This document shows, piece after piece, positions 54,218 to 63,705 of a stretch of 64,000 nucleotides of DNA. Position numbers and translations under genes: made by a program. The notes beneath the pieces were generated by a model. The model ran no database searches. It worked only from the letters and a program-made list of their open reading frames with translations, and was not told the DNA's origin. Position 1 is the first letter of the stretch, and each line of letters opens with the position of its first letter. The DNA comes from Trichormus variabilis 0441. Lineage in GTDB: Bacteria; Cyanobacteriota; Cyanobacteriia; Cyanobacteriales; Nostocaceae. Location of the stretch: the NCBI RefSeq assembly GCF_009856605.1, contig NZ_CP047242.1, positions 3,664,001 to 3,728,000 on the forward strand. Direction: 5' to 3'.

Positions 54218-54751
54218 ATGATGGAAACTGCAACTGCTGACAATGGATGGGTGAATACTATCGATGCTGAAAATTTAGAGGTTATAAGTAAAGCACATTC
54301 TATCATTGCCGATAATATTTACTGTTCACTATCCACCTGTTCAGTTGATGGTTTTCCTTGGGTGTCGCCTGTATTTTTTGCTTATGATGATAGTTGGAAT
54401 ATTTACTGGTCTTCAGCTATTACATCCAAGCACTCACAAAATATTTATCACAATCATGGACGAGTGGCGATCGCTATTTATAATTCTAGTTTCCCAGAAG
54501 GTAGTCCAGAAGGGTTATATTTTCAAGGTACAGCTTGTGAGTTAAACCAAAACCAAGCCGAACAAGCTTTTCCTCTGCTAGCAAATCGCGCCAGAAAACC
54601 ACTTCTCAAAACGGCGGCGGATTATCTAGATGATTCTCCCCGGAGAATTTACCAATTTCAATCTCAACAAACTTGGATTACTGGTAACCGATTATTAGTT
54701 AATAATCAATTGATTGATACAAAAATTCAGATCAATTTGTTCTCAAACTAA
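54218..54751 (+). CDS. Pyridoxamine 5'-phosphate oxidase-fold protein
   Basis: A 177-residue split-barrel protein: IIADNIYCSLSTCSVDGFPWVSPVFFAYDDSWNIYWSSAITSKHSQNIYHNHGRVAIAIYNSSFPEGSPEGLYFQGTA. The pattern matches small flavin-binding PNPOx-related proteins of unknown substrate. It starts at the ATG 54218 and has a second Met at the next codon. It follows holB on the same strand (75 bases) but is not related to it in role. Confidence 0.75.
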   Translation: MMETATADNGWVNTIDAENLEVISKAHSIIADNIYCSLSTCSVDGFPWVSPVFFAYDDSWNIYWSSAITSKHSQNIYHNHGRVAIAIYNSSFPEGSPEGLYFQGTACELNQNQAEQAFPLLANRARKPLLKTAADYLDDSPRRIYQFQSQQTWITGNRLLVNNQLIDTKIQINLFSN

Positions 54752-54825
54752 TCCACAATTTGAATGTTATGGCTATAACCTTGCTCTGTTAGAAATAACT
54801 GCCGATGACGGGCAAAATCCTCTTT

Positions 54826-54948
54826 ATAGCGTTTCTTGATGTAGCTTGCCTGGCGTAGCCATAGATGCACTTTATTCTGTACTGTAGAGACGTTGCATAC
54901 AAAGTCTCTACATCATTCATTTGGCGCAGCTTCATATTAATTTGGTAT
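54826..54948 (+). repeat. MITE-like element, family 1, copy D with internal insertion
   Basis: ATAGCGTTTCTTGATG, then an extra GTAGCTTGCCTGGCGTAGCC-like block not present in the other copies, then GATGCACTTTATTCTGTACTGTAGAGACG ... GCGCAGCTTCATATTAATTTGGTAT. Confidence 0.7.
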
Positions 54949-55026
54949 TACAGGTACGCAGAGATAAATATACCCCAAATACAAGATGGGGCTAAAAAAA
55001 TATTACAGTAACTCAAATATCAGCGT

Positions 55027-55719
55027 TTACTTCTTTTTCTGAGAGTGAGAATTACGCTGTGCTTGACTATCACTTCTTAGTTGTTGCCTGCCATTTGTAA
55101 TAACTCGTAACATATCTTTTAGGTCTTGTTCGATCCCTTCCAGAACATGATCAGCATATTCATCAGCACCATTTTCGATTTCTTGAGCTTGAGCGATCGC
55201 TGTTTGTCGCATTTCTTCTAATTCCTGTTGACAAGCGCGCCGCTTGCGGTCAATTTCTGCAAGGGTTTCCTGCATCATTTCCTCACACTCTTGCTGAACC
55301 TGTCGGCGCAGTTGGTCAGCTTCTTGTTTCGCCTGTCTGATAATATCGCTTTCAGCTAAGATTTGCGCCCTTTTAGCTTGAGCTGCATCAACCAATTGCT
55401 GTCCATATTCTTCCGCCTCCAACAAGATTTCTTGCTTTTGTTCCAAGGTTGCGGCTGCATCCTGAAACACCGACGGTAAAGAAACTCTAATAAAATCTAG
55501 CTGTTCTAATAATTTTTCTTCATCTATCAGCGTCCTTCCCGTTAAGGGGACGCGGAAGCTAGATAAGATAATTTCTTCTAGGCGATCGAGTTCTTGCTGA
55601 ATATCTACATTTCCTGTTCCTGGAGTATCTCCTGGGGGGCTGCCGTTGCCATATTCTGGTGAGGGGGAGTAATTTCCGTTGTAGTTGGATTCGCCGTTGG
55701 ATAATTGTGGTTGTAGCAT
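55027..55719 (-). CDS. Coiled-coil protein (DivIVA-like/F0 b-like)
   Basis: A 230-residue protein: a Ser/Pro/Gly/Asn-rich N-terminus ([23 protein letters not shown]), then long coiled coils ([77 protein letters not shown]) like DivIVA or ATP-synthase b subunits, with a charged Gln/Ser tail. Likely a scaffold or filament-forming protein. The start overlaps the end of coaD by 115 bases in a different frame; a shorter protein starting inside would remove the overlap. Confidence 0.65.
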   Translation of the reverse strand: MLQPQLSNGESNYNGNYSPSPEYGNGSPPGDTPGTGNVDIQQELDRLEEIILSSFRVPLTGRTLIDEEKLLEQLDFIRVSLPSVFQDAAATLEQKQEILLEAEEYGQQLVDAAQAKRAQILAESDIIRQAKQEADQLRRQVQQECEEMMQETLAEIDRKRRACQQELEEMRQTAIAQAQEIENGADEYADHVLEGIEQDLKDMLRVITNGRQQLRSDSQAQRNSHSQKKK

Positions 55720-56180
55720 TTGTATATATCTAAAGCTATGTGTGGGGGGACAAGATGATCGACGGAACCACCAAATCTTGCAATCTCTTTTACCACACTA
55801 CTACTTAAAAAACTATACTCATTTGATGTTGCTAAAAAAACTGTCTCAATTTGAGTAGAAAGAGTTTTATTAGTATGGGCCATCTGTAACTCGACCTCAA
55901 AATCAGAAATCGCTCGTAAACCCCTTAATAAAACCTGTGCTTGTCGCTGTTGGGCATAATTAACAGTCAGACCATCAAAACCATCGGCTTCTACGTTTGG
56001 TAAATGCTTAGTGGTTCTGCGAATCTGTTCTAGGCGTTCCTGCACGCTAAATAATGGTACTTTATTAGGATTTCGCAAGACGGCGACAATCACCAAATCA
56101 AATAAACGGCTACCACGCTGAATAATATCGAGGTGTCCTAAAGTGATCGGATCAAAGCTACCAGGATAAACAGCAATCAC
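55605..56180 (-). CDS. coaD: Phosphopantetheine adenylyltransferase
   Basis: Makes dephospho-CoA from 4'-phosphopantetheine and ATP. The conserved core [22 protein letters not shown] starts at the second codon after GTG 56180, then [62 protein letters not shown]. Length 191 is longer than the usual 160 because of a C-terminal tail rich in Thr, Pro and Gln that overlaps the next gene. The longer frame to 56243 starts at a TTG inside a tandem repeat and is rejected. Confidence 0.92.
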   Translation of the reverse strand: MIAVYPGSFDPITLGHLDIIQRGSRLFDLVIVAVLRNPNKVPLFSVQERLEQIRRTTKHLPNVEADGFDGLTVNYAQQRQAQVLLRGLRAISDFEVELQMAHTNKTLSTQIETVFLATSNEYSFLSSSVVKEIARFGGSVDHLVPPHIALDIYKCYNHNYPTANPTTTEITPPHQNMATAAPQEILQEQEM

Positions 56181-56237
56181 AATTTTAGATGTATCAAAGT
56201 TATTGAGGTGATTATATCCGGGGAATGGGGGGAAACA

Positions 56238-56320
56238 ATTCAAAATTCAAAATTCAAAACAAGGCTTAGTGCCTGTTGACTATGGACTATTGACCATTGA
56301 CTATGGACTATGGATTCATA
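56238..56320. repeat. STRR upstream of coaD and lgt
   Basis: CAATTCAAAATTCAAAATTC followed by GTTGACTATGGACTATTGACC-type units. Lies between divergent coaD and lgt. Confidence 0.75.
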
Positions 56321-56342
56321 ATATTTATTTGGGTAATTTTAC

Positions 56343-57191
56343 ATGGCATTGCCTTTGGCGTTTCTGTTTACTTCTCCAGGGCCGGTTCTGGTGGAAATAG
56401 GCCCAATCACTATTCGCTGGTATGGCTTATTGATTGCTACGGCTGTGCTAATTGGTGTTAGCCTTTCTCAATACTTGGCAAAGCGCCGACAGGTGAATCC
56501 TGACTTACTCAGTGACTTGTCAATTTGGCTGGTGATTGGGGCGATTCCCGCAGCCCGGATTTATTACGTTTTGTTTCAGTGGTCAGAGTATGCCCAGCAT
56601 CCAGAACGGATTATTGCGATTTGGCAGGGGGGAATTGCGATTCACGGAGCGATTATTGGCGGGACTCTAGCAGCGTTAATTTTTGCCAAGCTCAAGCGAG
56701 TTCCTTTTTGGCAATTAGCTGATTTGGTGGCTCCTTCACTGATTTTAGGGCAAGCGATCGGGCGTTGGGGTAATTTCTTCAACTCAGAAGCTTTTGGTCG
56801 TCCTACCAATTTACCCTGGAAGTTATACATTCCCATAGAACGCCGTCCTCCAGATTTAGCAAGTTTTGAGTACTTTCACCCAACATTCCTTTATGAATCT
56901 ATTTGGGACTTAATGGTTTTTGCCTTGCTAATCACTTTATTCTTTCGTAGTTTAGCTGGCAAACCACGCCTCAAAGTAGGTACGTTATTCATGGTTTACC
57001 TAGCAACCTACAGCTTAGGACGCTTATGGATTGAAGGTCTGCGGACAGATAGCTTAATGCTTGGGCCGCTACGCATCGCACAAGTTGTCAGCCTGACAGG
57101 TATTACTTTAGGATTAGCCGGATTAGCTTGGTTGTACGTTCGCAAACGTCCTTTACCTGACGTTGTTTCTTCTCCCAAAGATACGGAGTAG
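56343..57191 (+). CDS. lgt: Prolipoprotein diacylglyceryl transferase
   Basis: Inner-membrane enzyme that adds diacylglycerol to the lipobox Cys of prolipoproteins. The 282-residue product has seven hydrophobic segments and the signatures [54 protein letters not shown] and [14 protein letters not shown]. Length and motifs fit. It is divergent from coaD across a short tandem-repeat spacer. Confidence 0.95.
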   Translation: MALPLAFLFTSPGPVLVEIGPITIRWYGLLIATAVLIGVSLSQYLAKRRQVNPDLLSDLSIWLVIGAIPAARIYYVLFQWSEYAQHPERIIAIWQGGIAIHGAIIGGTLAALIFAKLKRVPFWQLADLVAPSLILGQAIGRWGNFFNSEAFGRPTNLPWKLYIPIERRPPDLASFEYFHPTFLYESIWDLMVFALLITLFFRSLAGKPRLKVGTLFMVYLATYSLGRLWIEGLRTDSLMLGPLRIAQVVSLTGITLGLAGLAWLYVRKRPLPDVVSSPKDTE

Positions 57192-57452
57192 AGGCTGTGG
57201 GGTGGGAGGCAAGGGGGCAGGGGGAGAAGAGGAATACTAATGGTTAATGGCAACTGACAACTGACAACTAACAACTGACCAAAAATAAAAAATGCCCCAG
57301 AATGATTTCTAGGGCTTAACCAGGGTGCATCTACCATTACTCTCTACTATGGCTAGAGGGATAATCCGGAAAGATACCGAGCAAATTCTCAAAAAATTTT
57401 TTGATTTTTTTCTGTCTACCGATAATTACTTAGATTTTATATAAAATTTTGT

Positions 57453-58238
57453 ATGCAAAATCATGTAAATCCCCTAGATTCCGCCGTTTATATTGTAGGA
57501 GCGGGACCTGGAGACCCAGATTTACTGACAGTTAAAGCCCAAAAACTACTGTCAGTAGCAGATGTGATTTTATTCGCAGATTCGTTAATACCAGAGGAGC
57601 TTTTACAGTTTTGCCGAAAAGATGCAGAAATTATTCAGACTGCAAACAAAACTCTGGAGGAGATTATACCTTTGATGATCGCCAGGGTGCGATCGCACAA
57701 ATCTGTAGTACGTCTCCATTCCGGTGATCCCAGTCTCTACAGCGCCATTAATGAGCAAATGCAGCTTCTGGCAGCAGCTAATATTCCTTTTGAAGTCATT
57801 CCCGGTATTAGTGCTTTCCAAGCCGCCGCAGCTAAACTGAAGGTAGAGTTGACTGTTCCTGGTTTAGTCCAGACTATTATTCTGACGCGCATTAGTGGAC
57901 GAACACAAGTCCCACAGACAGAAGAACTAGCTACCCTCGCAGCACATCAAGCTAGTTTATGCTTATATCTGAGTGCGCGTCATGTGGAAAATGCCCAAGC
58001 TAAACTACTAGAACACTATCCCCCAGATACACCTGTAGCTATTTGCTTTCGCATAGGATGGCCTGATGAAAGAATTCGTGTGGTTCCTCTCCGGGAGATG
58101 GCAGAGTGTACTCAGCAAGAAAATCTGATTCGCACTACGTTATATGTGATTAGCCCTGCATTATCACATACCACTGGGCGATCGCGCTTATATCATCCTG
58201 AGCATAGTCATCTGTTCCGCACTGCTGGAGATAGCTAA
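57453..58238 (+). CDS. cobM: Precorrin-4 C11-methyltransferase
   Basis: SAM-dependent methylation at C11 of the corrin ring in cobalamin synthesis. The 261-residue product has VYIVGAGPGDPDLLTVKAQKLL, ADSLIPEELL, VRLHSGDPSLYSAINEQ, IPGISAFQAAAAKLKVELTVPG, and DERIRVV near the C-terminus, all as in CobM/CbiF. No other cobalamin gene is adjacent and no cobalamin riboswitch was recognised upstream. Confidence 0.94.
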   Translation: MQNHVNPLDSAVYIVGAGPGDPDLLTVKAQKLLSVADVILFADSLIPEELLQFCRKDAEIIQTANKTLEEIIPLMIARVRSHKSVVRLHSGDPSLYSAINEQMQLLAAANIPFEVIPGISAFQAAAAKLKVELTVPGLVQTIILTRISGRTQVPQTEELATLAAHQASLCLYLSARHVENAQAKLLEHYPPDTPVAICFRIGWPDERIRVVPLREMAECTQQENLIRTTLYVISPALSHTTGRSRLYHPEHSHLFRTAGDS

Positions 58239-58291
58239 GGTAAACTCATAATCTGACACGATATAAGTTCTCAAAAGGAAATGTTCAAGCC

Positions 58292-58930
58292 TTGACTAAC
58301 CGACTTTTACTGAGGGAAAAACTACAAGCAAAACTGGCGGAGATCCAAATTAACAGTGCTGGCTCTCCTGTTACTAATGTGAAGCTAGATCAAACTATCG
58401 CCGCAGAAATCGAACAGATAACAACGGAATTAGAAAGCTGCAACCCCAATCCCCAGCCTCTGTTGAATGCTGCTGCTTTGCTGGAGGGTTCTTGGCAACT
58501 GCAATACTCAACTGCCAGAGAAATCCGTTCTTTGGATTCCCTGCCATTAGGACTCAAGGTAGGTAAAGTTTATCAAGTGATCGATGTTGCTAATAAATTG
58601 TTTTTTAATTTAGCTTTTGTGCAACATTCTCTGGGATTAATATCAGGATACGTGAAAGTAACAGCTAGGTTTGAGCCTGTGATAGATGATAAATCATCTG
58701 CACCAGACAAACGTATCAATGTCTATTTTGACAAACGCTATCTATCCATCGAGAAGATTATTGGCATTGATACCCCCCAACTCAACCCATTTAAGGTTGT
58801 GTCAGCGAACAATCCTCAAGGTAGAGTTGCCAGCCTTGACATTACTTACTTAGACGAAACCTTAAGAATTGGACGCGGGGGCGACGGTAGTTTGTTTATT
58901 TTGCAAAAATCTGATGAACTATGTAAGTAG
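58292..58930 (+). CDS. PAP/fibrillin-family protein
   Basis: A 212-residue protein of the plastid-lipid-associated/fibrillin type: LLNAAALLEGSWQLQYSTAREIRSL, LFFNLAFVQHSLGLISGYVKVTARFEP, then ASLDITYLDETLRIGRGGDGSLFILQK. In cyanobacteria and plastids such proteins bind membrane lipids and carotenoids near thylakoids. It starts at TTG 58292, the only start before the conserved region that keeps the family's length; AAAAGGA lies a little too far upstream for an ideal ribosome site. Confidence 0.82.
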   Translation: MTNRLLLREKLQAKLAEIQINSAGSPVTNVKLDQTIAAEIEQITTELESCNPNPQPLLNAAALLEGSWQLQYSTAREIRSLDSLPLGLKVGKVYQVIDVANKLFFNLAFVQHSLGLISGYVKVTARFEPVIDDKSSAPDKRINVYFDKRYLSIEKIIGIDTPQLNPFKVVSANNPQGRVASLDITYLDETLRIGRGGDGSLFILQKSDELCK

Positions 58931-58987
58931 CCGTCATCAGTCAACAGTCAACAGTCGTCAATAATTTTTCCACTCCTTAATTTTCCT

Positions 58988-59401
58988 CTAATCAATAACC
59001 TGCCTTCGCATAGATTTAATCTCTGCTCGCTTAGTTTTACTGTCAAGTCGTCTTTTTTGAGAACCGCGAGTTGGTTTAGTAGGTTTGCGTGGTTGGGGTA
59101 GTATGACCGCGCTTTTGATGAGGTCTTTGAGGCGTTGCAGAGCTTCTTCTTTGTTTTGCTCTTGGCTACGGTGTTCTTGAGCCTTGATGACAACGACTCC
59201 CTCTTGGTTAATGCGTCGGTCATTCAGCTTCAAAAGCTGCTCTTTATAGAAAGCTGGTAAGGATGAAGCTTCTATGTTGAAGCGTAGGTGGATAGCAGTA
59301 GAAACCTTATTGACATTTTGCCCTCCCGCGCCTTGGGAGCGAATGGCGCTAATTTCAATTTCGCTATCGGGGATGATGATTTTCTGGGAAATTTGCAGCA
59401 T
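58988..59401 (-). CDS. arfB: Peptidyl-tRNA hydrolase ArfB/YaeJ-like ribosome rescue factor
   Basis: Rescues ribosomes stalled on mRNAs lacking a stop codon. The 137-residue product has the GGQ motif in IRSQGAGGQNVNKVSTAIHLRF and the long basic C-terminal tail (PRKPTKPTRGSQKRRLDSKTKR) that enters the empty mRNA channel. Length fits ArfB. A 99-residue gene follows on the same strand at 59465, read before it. Confidence 0.9.
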   Translation of the reverse strand: MLQISQKIIIPDSEIEISAIRSQGAGGQNVNKVSTAIHLRFNIEASSLPAFYKEQLLKLNDRRINQEGVVVIKAQEHRSQEQNKEEALQRLKDLIKSAVILPQPRKPTKPTRGSQKRRLDSKTKRAEIKSMRRQVID

Positions 59402-59464
59402 AACTTTATGTATAGCATTAAAGGGGCGATCGCCTCTGGTTGCTCAAAGACAATCGCCTCTAAA

Positions 59465-59764
59465 TTACTTCTGCTGGCGTAGCTGCTCTACTATATGGTC
59501 TTCGAGTTCTTGTTTTTCTCGGTTACTAGCAGAACGTTGATAGTTCTTCCCTGTTTGTTGAATAAATTTACGTTTCTCTGCTGGGGACAATTTACCAGAA
59601 AAGTTTTTTTGCATTTCTTCCCAGGTTTGCAGGGCTACAGCTTCACCATGCTGGACAAGTGCAGCAGGGAGTAATTTTTTGGCTTCAATACGCAAATCTT
59701 CCTCGGTTTCCAAGGAAGATAAGTCTACATGGCTAAAATCAATATCGATAGAAAATTTACTCAT
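59465..59764 (-). CDS. Small charged protein of unknown function
   Basis: A 99-residue helical protein (EDLRIEAKKLLPAALVQHGEAVALQTWEEMQKNFSGKLSPAEKRKFIQQTGKNYQRSASNREKQELEDHIVEQLRQQ). It lies 63 bases upstream of arfB on the same strand, so the two may be transcribed together. I do not recognise the family. Confidence 0.6.
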   Translation of the reverse strand: MSKFSIDIDFSHVDLSSLETEEDLRIEAKKLLPAALVQHGEAVALQTWEEMQKNFSGKLSPAEKRKFIQQTGKNYQRSASNREKQELEDHIVEQLRQQK

Positions 59765-59948
59765 TCAAATATTAAAACTCAGTATTGGCTACTCTTAAGG
59801 TTGAACGCTTTTTTATTAAACCCTATTAGGGTGGTTATTGGTTAATTCCTTAATGTCGTGGTAGATTTGCAAGGAAATCCCATCAAAAGACCCGTGAAAT
59901 CAGAGTTAACAGTTCCAGAAGCTCATCGATAAGCAATCTCAAAGCACA

Positions 59949-60410
59949 ATGGCACAAGAAATCGAGCGAAAATTTTTAGTCAACGGAGATGATTGGCGAC
60001 AACTAGCTGAAGGTAGTCCATATCGTCAAGGATACATTCCTTCACAAGGGGCTACTGTGCGTATTCGTGTAGTTGGTAATCAAGGTTATTTAACTATTAA
60101 AGGCCCTACAGTCAATTTCTCTCGCTCAGAGTTTGAGTATCTTATTCCCCTTGCAGATGCCCAGGAAATGCTAGATACTTTGTGCGATCGCCCCTTTATC
60201 GAAAAAATCAGGTACAAAATCGATCTGGCTGGTTTAGTTTGGGAAATAGACGAGTTTGCCGGAGTCAATCAAGGCTTGATATTAGCAGAAGTTGAACTTG
60301 CCGATGAAGCACAAAAGATTGATATCCCTCACTGGATTGGCACAGAAGTTACTGGAGATCACCGATATTTCAATAGTTATTTAGTTAAACACCCTTTTTC
60401 GCAATGGTGA
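59949..60410 (+). CDS. CYTH-domain triphosphatase-like protein
   Basis: A 153-residue CYTH/triphosphate tunnel protein: the signature EIERKFLV (ExExK) at the N-terminus, then ATVRIRVVGNQGYLTIKGP, IEKIRYKIDLAGLVWEIDEF and LAEVELADEAQKIDIPHWIGTEVTGDHRYFNSYLV. The family hydrolyses inorganic triphosphate or makes cyclic nucleotides; small bacterial single-domain forms are mostly triphosphatases. It begins at ATG 59949; the convergent gene is separated by repeats and a palindrome. Confidence 0.9.
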   Translation: MAQEIERKFLVNGDDWRQLAEGSPYRQGYIPSQGATVRIRVVGNQGYLTIKGPTVNFSRSEFEYLIPLADAQEMLDTLCDRPFIEKIRYKIDLAGLVWEIDEFAGVNQGLILAEVELADEAQKIDIPHWIGTEVTGDHRYFNSYLVKHPFSQW

Positions 60411-60478
60411 TTGATATCTGTAATAAGTATGACCAAAGAAAAAAGTATACAAGCCCCCGGATTTATCCGTGGGGTATT

Positions 60479-60520
60479 TAATTTTGAATTTTGAGTTTTG
60501 AATTTTGAATTTTGAATTGG
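60479..60520. repeat. STRR of TTTTGAA units
   Basis: AATTTTGAATTTTGAGTTTTGAATT-type heptamers in tandem between convergent genes. Confidence 0.8.
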
Positions 60521-60535
60521 AGCGAAGCGACTTGA

Positions 60536-60565
60536 CTCCCCGACTTCTTCAAGAAATCGGGGATA
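60536..60565. repeat. Hairpin family copy 5
   Basis: TCCCCGACTTCTTC and GAAGAAATCGGGGA-like arms (CCCCGACTTCTT / AAGAAATCGGGG, one mismatch). Sits between convergent genes, 8 bases before the stop of the 60573 gene. Confidence 0.65.
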
Positions 60566-60572
60566 TTTAGCA

Positions 60573-61073
60573 TTAGATACGGGAGTAACGCAAACGTACT
60601 CTTAGTACTCTTAACCAACGTAGCCAAACCTGTGCTGGTTGCTCAAAGACAGTGAAGATATCACCAAAACCCAGGTTAGTTTTTTGATGATGTAACCAGT
60701 GTCTTTCAGGAGTGGTGATAAACAGAATTTGACATAAAATATTCACCAACTTTGGAGTTTGCCAACCTAAAGCTGTTACGTGTCTCCACCATACATGAAA
60801 TTGACCTAACAATAATCCAGAAATAACACCAATGGGAGAGAAAGACCAGAGAACTACTGCTACTATTAAATAAGGTAAAGCTCCCAAAATACCATCTAAA
60901 AGAACTTGGGTATTGGAGGTTAAAATAGCATAGTGACGGAAGTTCTTTTTCCATGAATGATGCGTTTTTAAATGGAGACTACCAAAAACGTGTTCGGGTA
61001 CGTGGTAGAAAAATGTAGACAAGAAATCGCCAAAAAATAACAATAGCCAAGCAACAGCGATCGCCTCAAGCAT
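60573..61073 (-). CDS. Small sterol desaturase/fatty acid hydroxylase-like membrane protein
   Basis: A 166-residue membrane protein with histidine boxes in the usual order: FYHVPEHVF (HxxxH), HLKTHHSW (HxxxHH), QFHVWWRH and ERHWLHHQ (HxxHH-type), set between three or four hydrophobic segments. The di-iron oxidase family is normally larger (about 250), but small cyanobacterial members occur. Substrate unknown. It stands alone, with a 590-base gene-free stretch upstream. Confidence 0.78.
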   Translation of the reverse strand: MLEAIAVAWLLLFFGDFLSTFFYHVPEHVFGSLHLKTHHSWKKNFRHYAILTSNTQVLLDGILGALPYLIVAVVLWSFSPIGVISGLLLGQFHVWWRHVTALGWQTPKLVNILCQILFITTPERHWLHHQKTNLGFGDIFTVFEQPAQVWLRWLRVLRVRLRYSRI

Positions 61074-61661
61074 TTGTACTCCTCAAGTTCCGTAAAAAAA
61101 CACCACACCAAAAAGGTGAATATCATTACTGTTGAAGCAGAGACACGGTTTTAATAATGTTTCCGCGAGTAAGTTTCAGATTATTTGGCTGAACATTTAG
61201 GTAATTGCAAAAGTTGCATTTTCACGAATTTATGCTCCTAATTACACGAAGCGGCAACCGTTGATAGCCTGTTATTTGGCTTCTGGATTTGGGTAGATAG
61301 AATTGATACATCTAAACACCGATAGACTTGCCGTACTTTATGGTAAATACCTTATAATTTTCTTATGAAGGCATATGCTATAAGCAAAGAATGAGTTAAA
61401 GTTCGTACAAATTTAGGTTAAGGTTATTCTTTTAATCTATACTTCAGTGAATGTATGATATGGGTGCATAATAAAATACATTAATATATGTACAAAGTAT
61501 AATTAGGAATTTAATTAAATTAAATATTAATGGCTAGATTCAGCCTAAAATAAATAATTTTAATTCATTTATATGGGAAAGTTGTGATTAATTAATATCT
61601 GGATTGAGTAGGTTATTTAGAGCTATTTGCTACACAGAAATACTTCGATATCAAATTCTGT
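61074..61661. other. AT-rich gene-free stretch
   Basis: No reading frame of note and no clear repeat. It lies between two minus-strand genes: the hydroxylase-like gene, whose promoter it should hold, and the downstream end of the MFS gene. Confidence 0.45.
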
Positions 61662-62936
61662 TTAAGCACTTTTATTCTCAACTGTTACAATACCTTTTTG
61701 CTCATAAATTGGCATGATTAATTTTCTCAGCTTTGGTAATTCTCTTTGAAATAATATTGAACCGATAATACAAGCTATACCATCAATAATTAATGTATTA
61801 GGTGCGCCGATTCTATTGGCTAATGCACCACCCAATAAATTACCCACAGGTATCATCCCTAAAAATGACATGGTATATAAGCTCATCAATCTACCACGCT
61901 TATCTTCTTCGACAATTGTTTGCAGAAATGTATTGCTAGCAGCTATTTGTAAAATTGTTCCTAAGCCAACAAACAACATGGTGAATAGAGAAAGAGGTAA
62001 ATATCGAGAAATGGCAAAAGCAATTAGTCCAAATCCTAAAATTGCTGGAGCTATAGCAATGAGTTTACCAATGCCTAGAATTGTTTTTTTACTGGCTAAA
62101 TAAATACCACCAGATAAGGCTCCCAGTCCTGAAGCTGCCATGATAAATCCTAAGCTTTCCGCACCACCTTTGAGAATAGTTTCAGCAAAAATTGGCACAA
62201 GGATAGTATTTTGTAATCCCATCAAACTCACTAAAGTTGATAGTAATAAAATCGCTCTAATTGGTGGAAAGCTAAAGGCGTAAATAAATCCTTCTTTGAC
62301 TTGCTGTAAGGGATTACCATCAATTCTAGTCACTGTCCAAGGTTTAACTTTCATCGCCAATAAACTAGCAATGACGGCAATATAACTCAAGCCATCTATT
62401 AGAAAACAATACTTTACACCCACCCAGGATATTAATAAGCCCCCAATGGCTGGGCCAATTAATCGCGCCCCATTAATCATAGTCGAGTTGATGGCGATCG
62501 CATTAGCTATATCTTCTCTGCGTTGCACGAGTTCTGGGACAAAGGCTTGTCTAGCAGGTGCGTCTAAGGCGTTAATCATTCCTTGGAGTAAGCTTAAGGC
62601 GATAATATGCCAAATTTGAATGACACCTGTGAACATTAACGCTGCTAAGGTTAACGACTGAAACATTGCTAGTACTTGTGTACCAATCAAGGTTCGATAA
62701 CGGGAAAATCTGTCTACAAATACGCCTCCAAAAGGTGCAAGAAAGAAACTAGGAATCTGACTAGTAAATCCCACAACTCCCAACATTAAAGGGGAATTAG
62801 TTAAGCTATAAACTAGCCAAACAGTGGCTAGTTGTGTCATCCAAGTGCCAATTAGAGAAATTCCTTGTCCTGCAAAAAACAAGCGATAATTTCTTGACCT
62901 AAAAGCAGGTATTTGCAGCCACGTTTTTTTATTCAT
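61662..62936 (-). CDS. Major facilitator superfamily exporter (DHA3/EntS-like)
   Basis: A 424-residue protein with 12 transmembrane segments. The N-terminal AFRSRNYRLFFAGQGISLIGTWMTQLATVWLVY and GVFVDRFSRYRTLIGTQ (MFS motif A between helices 2 and 3) and ALLQGMINALDAPARQAFVPELV are characteristic of the DHA3/EntS-type group of efflux proteins. Substrate unknown. The MarR gene 170 bases upstream on the same strand may regulate it. Confidence 0.88.
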   Translation of the reverse strand: MNKKTWLQIPAFRSRNYRLFFAGQGISLIGTWMTQLATVWLVYSLTNSPLMLGVVGFTSQIPSFFLAPFGGVFVDRFSRYRTLIGTQVLAMFQSLTLAALMFTGVIQIWHIIALSLLQGMINALDAPARQAFVPELVQRREDIANAIAINSTMINGARLIGPAIGGLLISWVGVKYCFLIDGLSYIAVIASLLAMKVKPWTVTRIDGNPLQQVKEGFIYAFSFPPIRAILLLSTLVSLMGLQNTILVPIFAETILKGGAESLGFIMAASGLGALSGGIYLASKKTILGIGKLIAIAPAILGFGLIAFAISRYLPLSLFTMLFVGLGTILQIAASNTFLQTIVEEDKRGRLMSLYTMSFLGMIPVGNLLGGALANRIGAPNTLIIDGIACIIGSILFQRELPKLRKLIMPIYEQKGIVTVENKSA

Positions 62937-63106
62937 AAATTATTTGTCTGAAAATTGGGGACTGATAAATTTAGTAAAACTTGATAATGTTTAAAGTGCG
63001 TAATATTAGCTTATTGATATATGTGCGGCTTTTCTTTCGTGTACGTAATATATTCCTAAAAAAAGCTAGAAATTTCTTCACCCCGTCGGATGAAGAATAA
63101 TAAGAC

Positions 63107-63574
63107 TTAAGAGAGGTTAGCGATCGCCCGATTTAAAAGCTGAGAAAATAGTTCACGTTCAGCATCAGAAATCCCTTGCATTGCTTCATCGCGTAGTTTT
63201 GCAGACAGTGGTGGTAAAACAGCTTCTAAATCTTTACCTGCGTGTGTTAACCAAATGCGCCAGATTCGGCGATCGTGTAGATCCCTTTCTCGACGCACCA
63301 AGCCCCGTTCTTCCATACGGTCTAGTACACCTGTCAGCGTACCTCCAACTTGCTTGAGTTTATCTCCAATACTCGAAGTAGGTAAACCATCTTCTTGCCA
63401 CAGACAGCATAAAACTAGCCAATGAAATGGAGTCAGTCCAAAGGGTTCTAGTATTTCAGTAAACCTGCGGGTAAGCAGTTGTGAAAGTAACTTAATTCTA
63501 TAGCCCACATTGTAGGGAGCCAGATTTTGTTGCCACGAATCTAAAGCTGGTGAATTATCTGGTTGGGCAATCAT
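63107..63574 (-). CDS. MarR-family transcription regulator
   Basis: A 155-residue winged-helix repressor-like protein: LTRRFTEILEPFGLTPFHWLVLCCLWQEDGLPTSSIGDKLKQVGGTLTGVLDRMEERGLVRRERDLHDRRIWRIWLTHAGKDL, i.e. recognition helix plus the DxR-type wing. Members respond to small phenolic compounds, drugs or oxidants. It lies directly upstream of the MFS exporter on the same strand, a common pairing in which MarR represses the exporter; no palindrome was identified in the gap. Confidence 0.9.
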   Translation of the reverse strand: MIAQPDNSPALDSWQQNLAPYNVGYRIKLLSQLLTRRFTEILEPFGLTPFHWLVLCCLWQEDGLPTSSIGDKLKQVGGTLTGVLDRMEERGLVRRERDLHDRRIWRIWLTHAGKDLEAVLPPLSAKLRDEAMQGISDAERELFSQLLNRAIANLS

Positions 63575-63637
63575 GAGACAATTACTTAGCGCACGTAATA
63601 TTTATTATAGGGGGGTGAAGGGTTAATAGTCAATGAT

Positions 63638-63661
63638 CAGAGACGTGATTAATCGCGTCTG
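63638..63661. repeat. Short dispersed hairpin (GACGTGATTAATCGCGTC type)
   Basis: CAGAGACGTGATT / AATCGCGTCTG. Related to the copy at 4542-4565. Confidence 0.5.
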
Positions 63662-63705
63662 TACAATTGTCTCAATAGTGATTCTCCTCCTACACCCCCA
63701 CACCC

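Noticed and set aside
57192..57452. Cobalamin riboswitch before cobM
   Set aside because: I looked for the conserved B12-box type elements and saw none; the gap mostly holds short tandem repeats.
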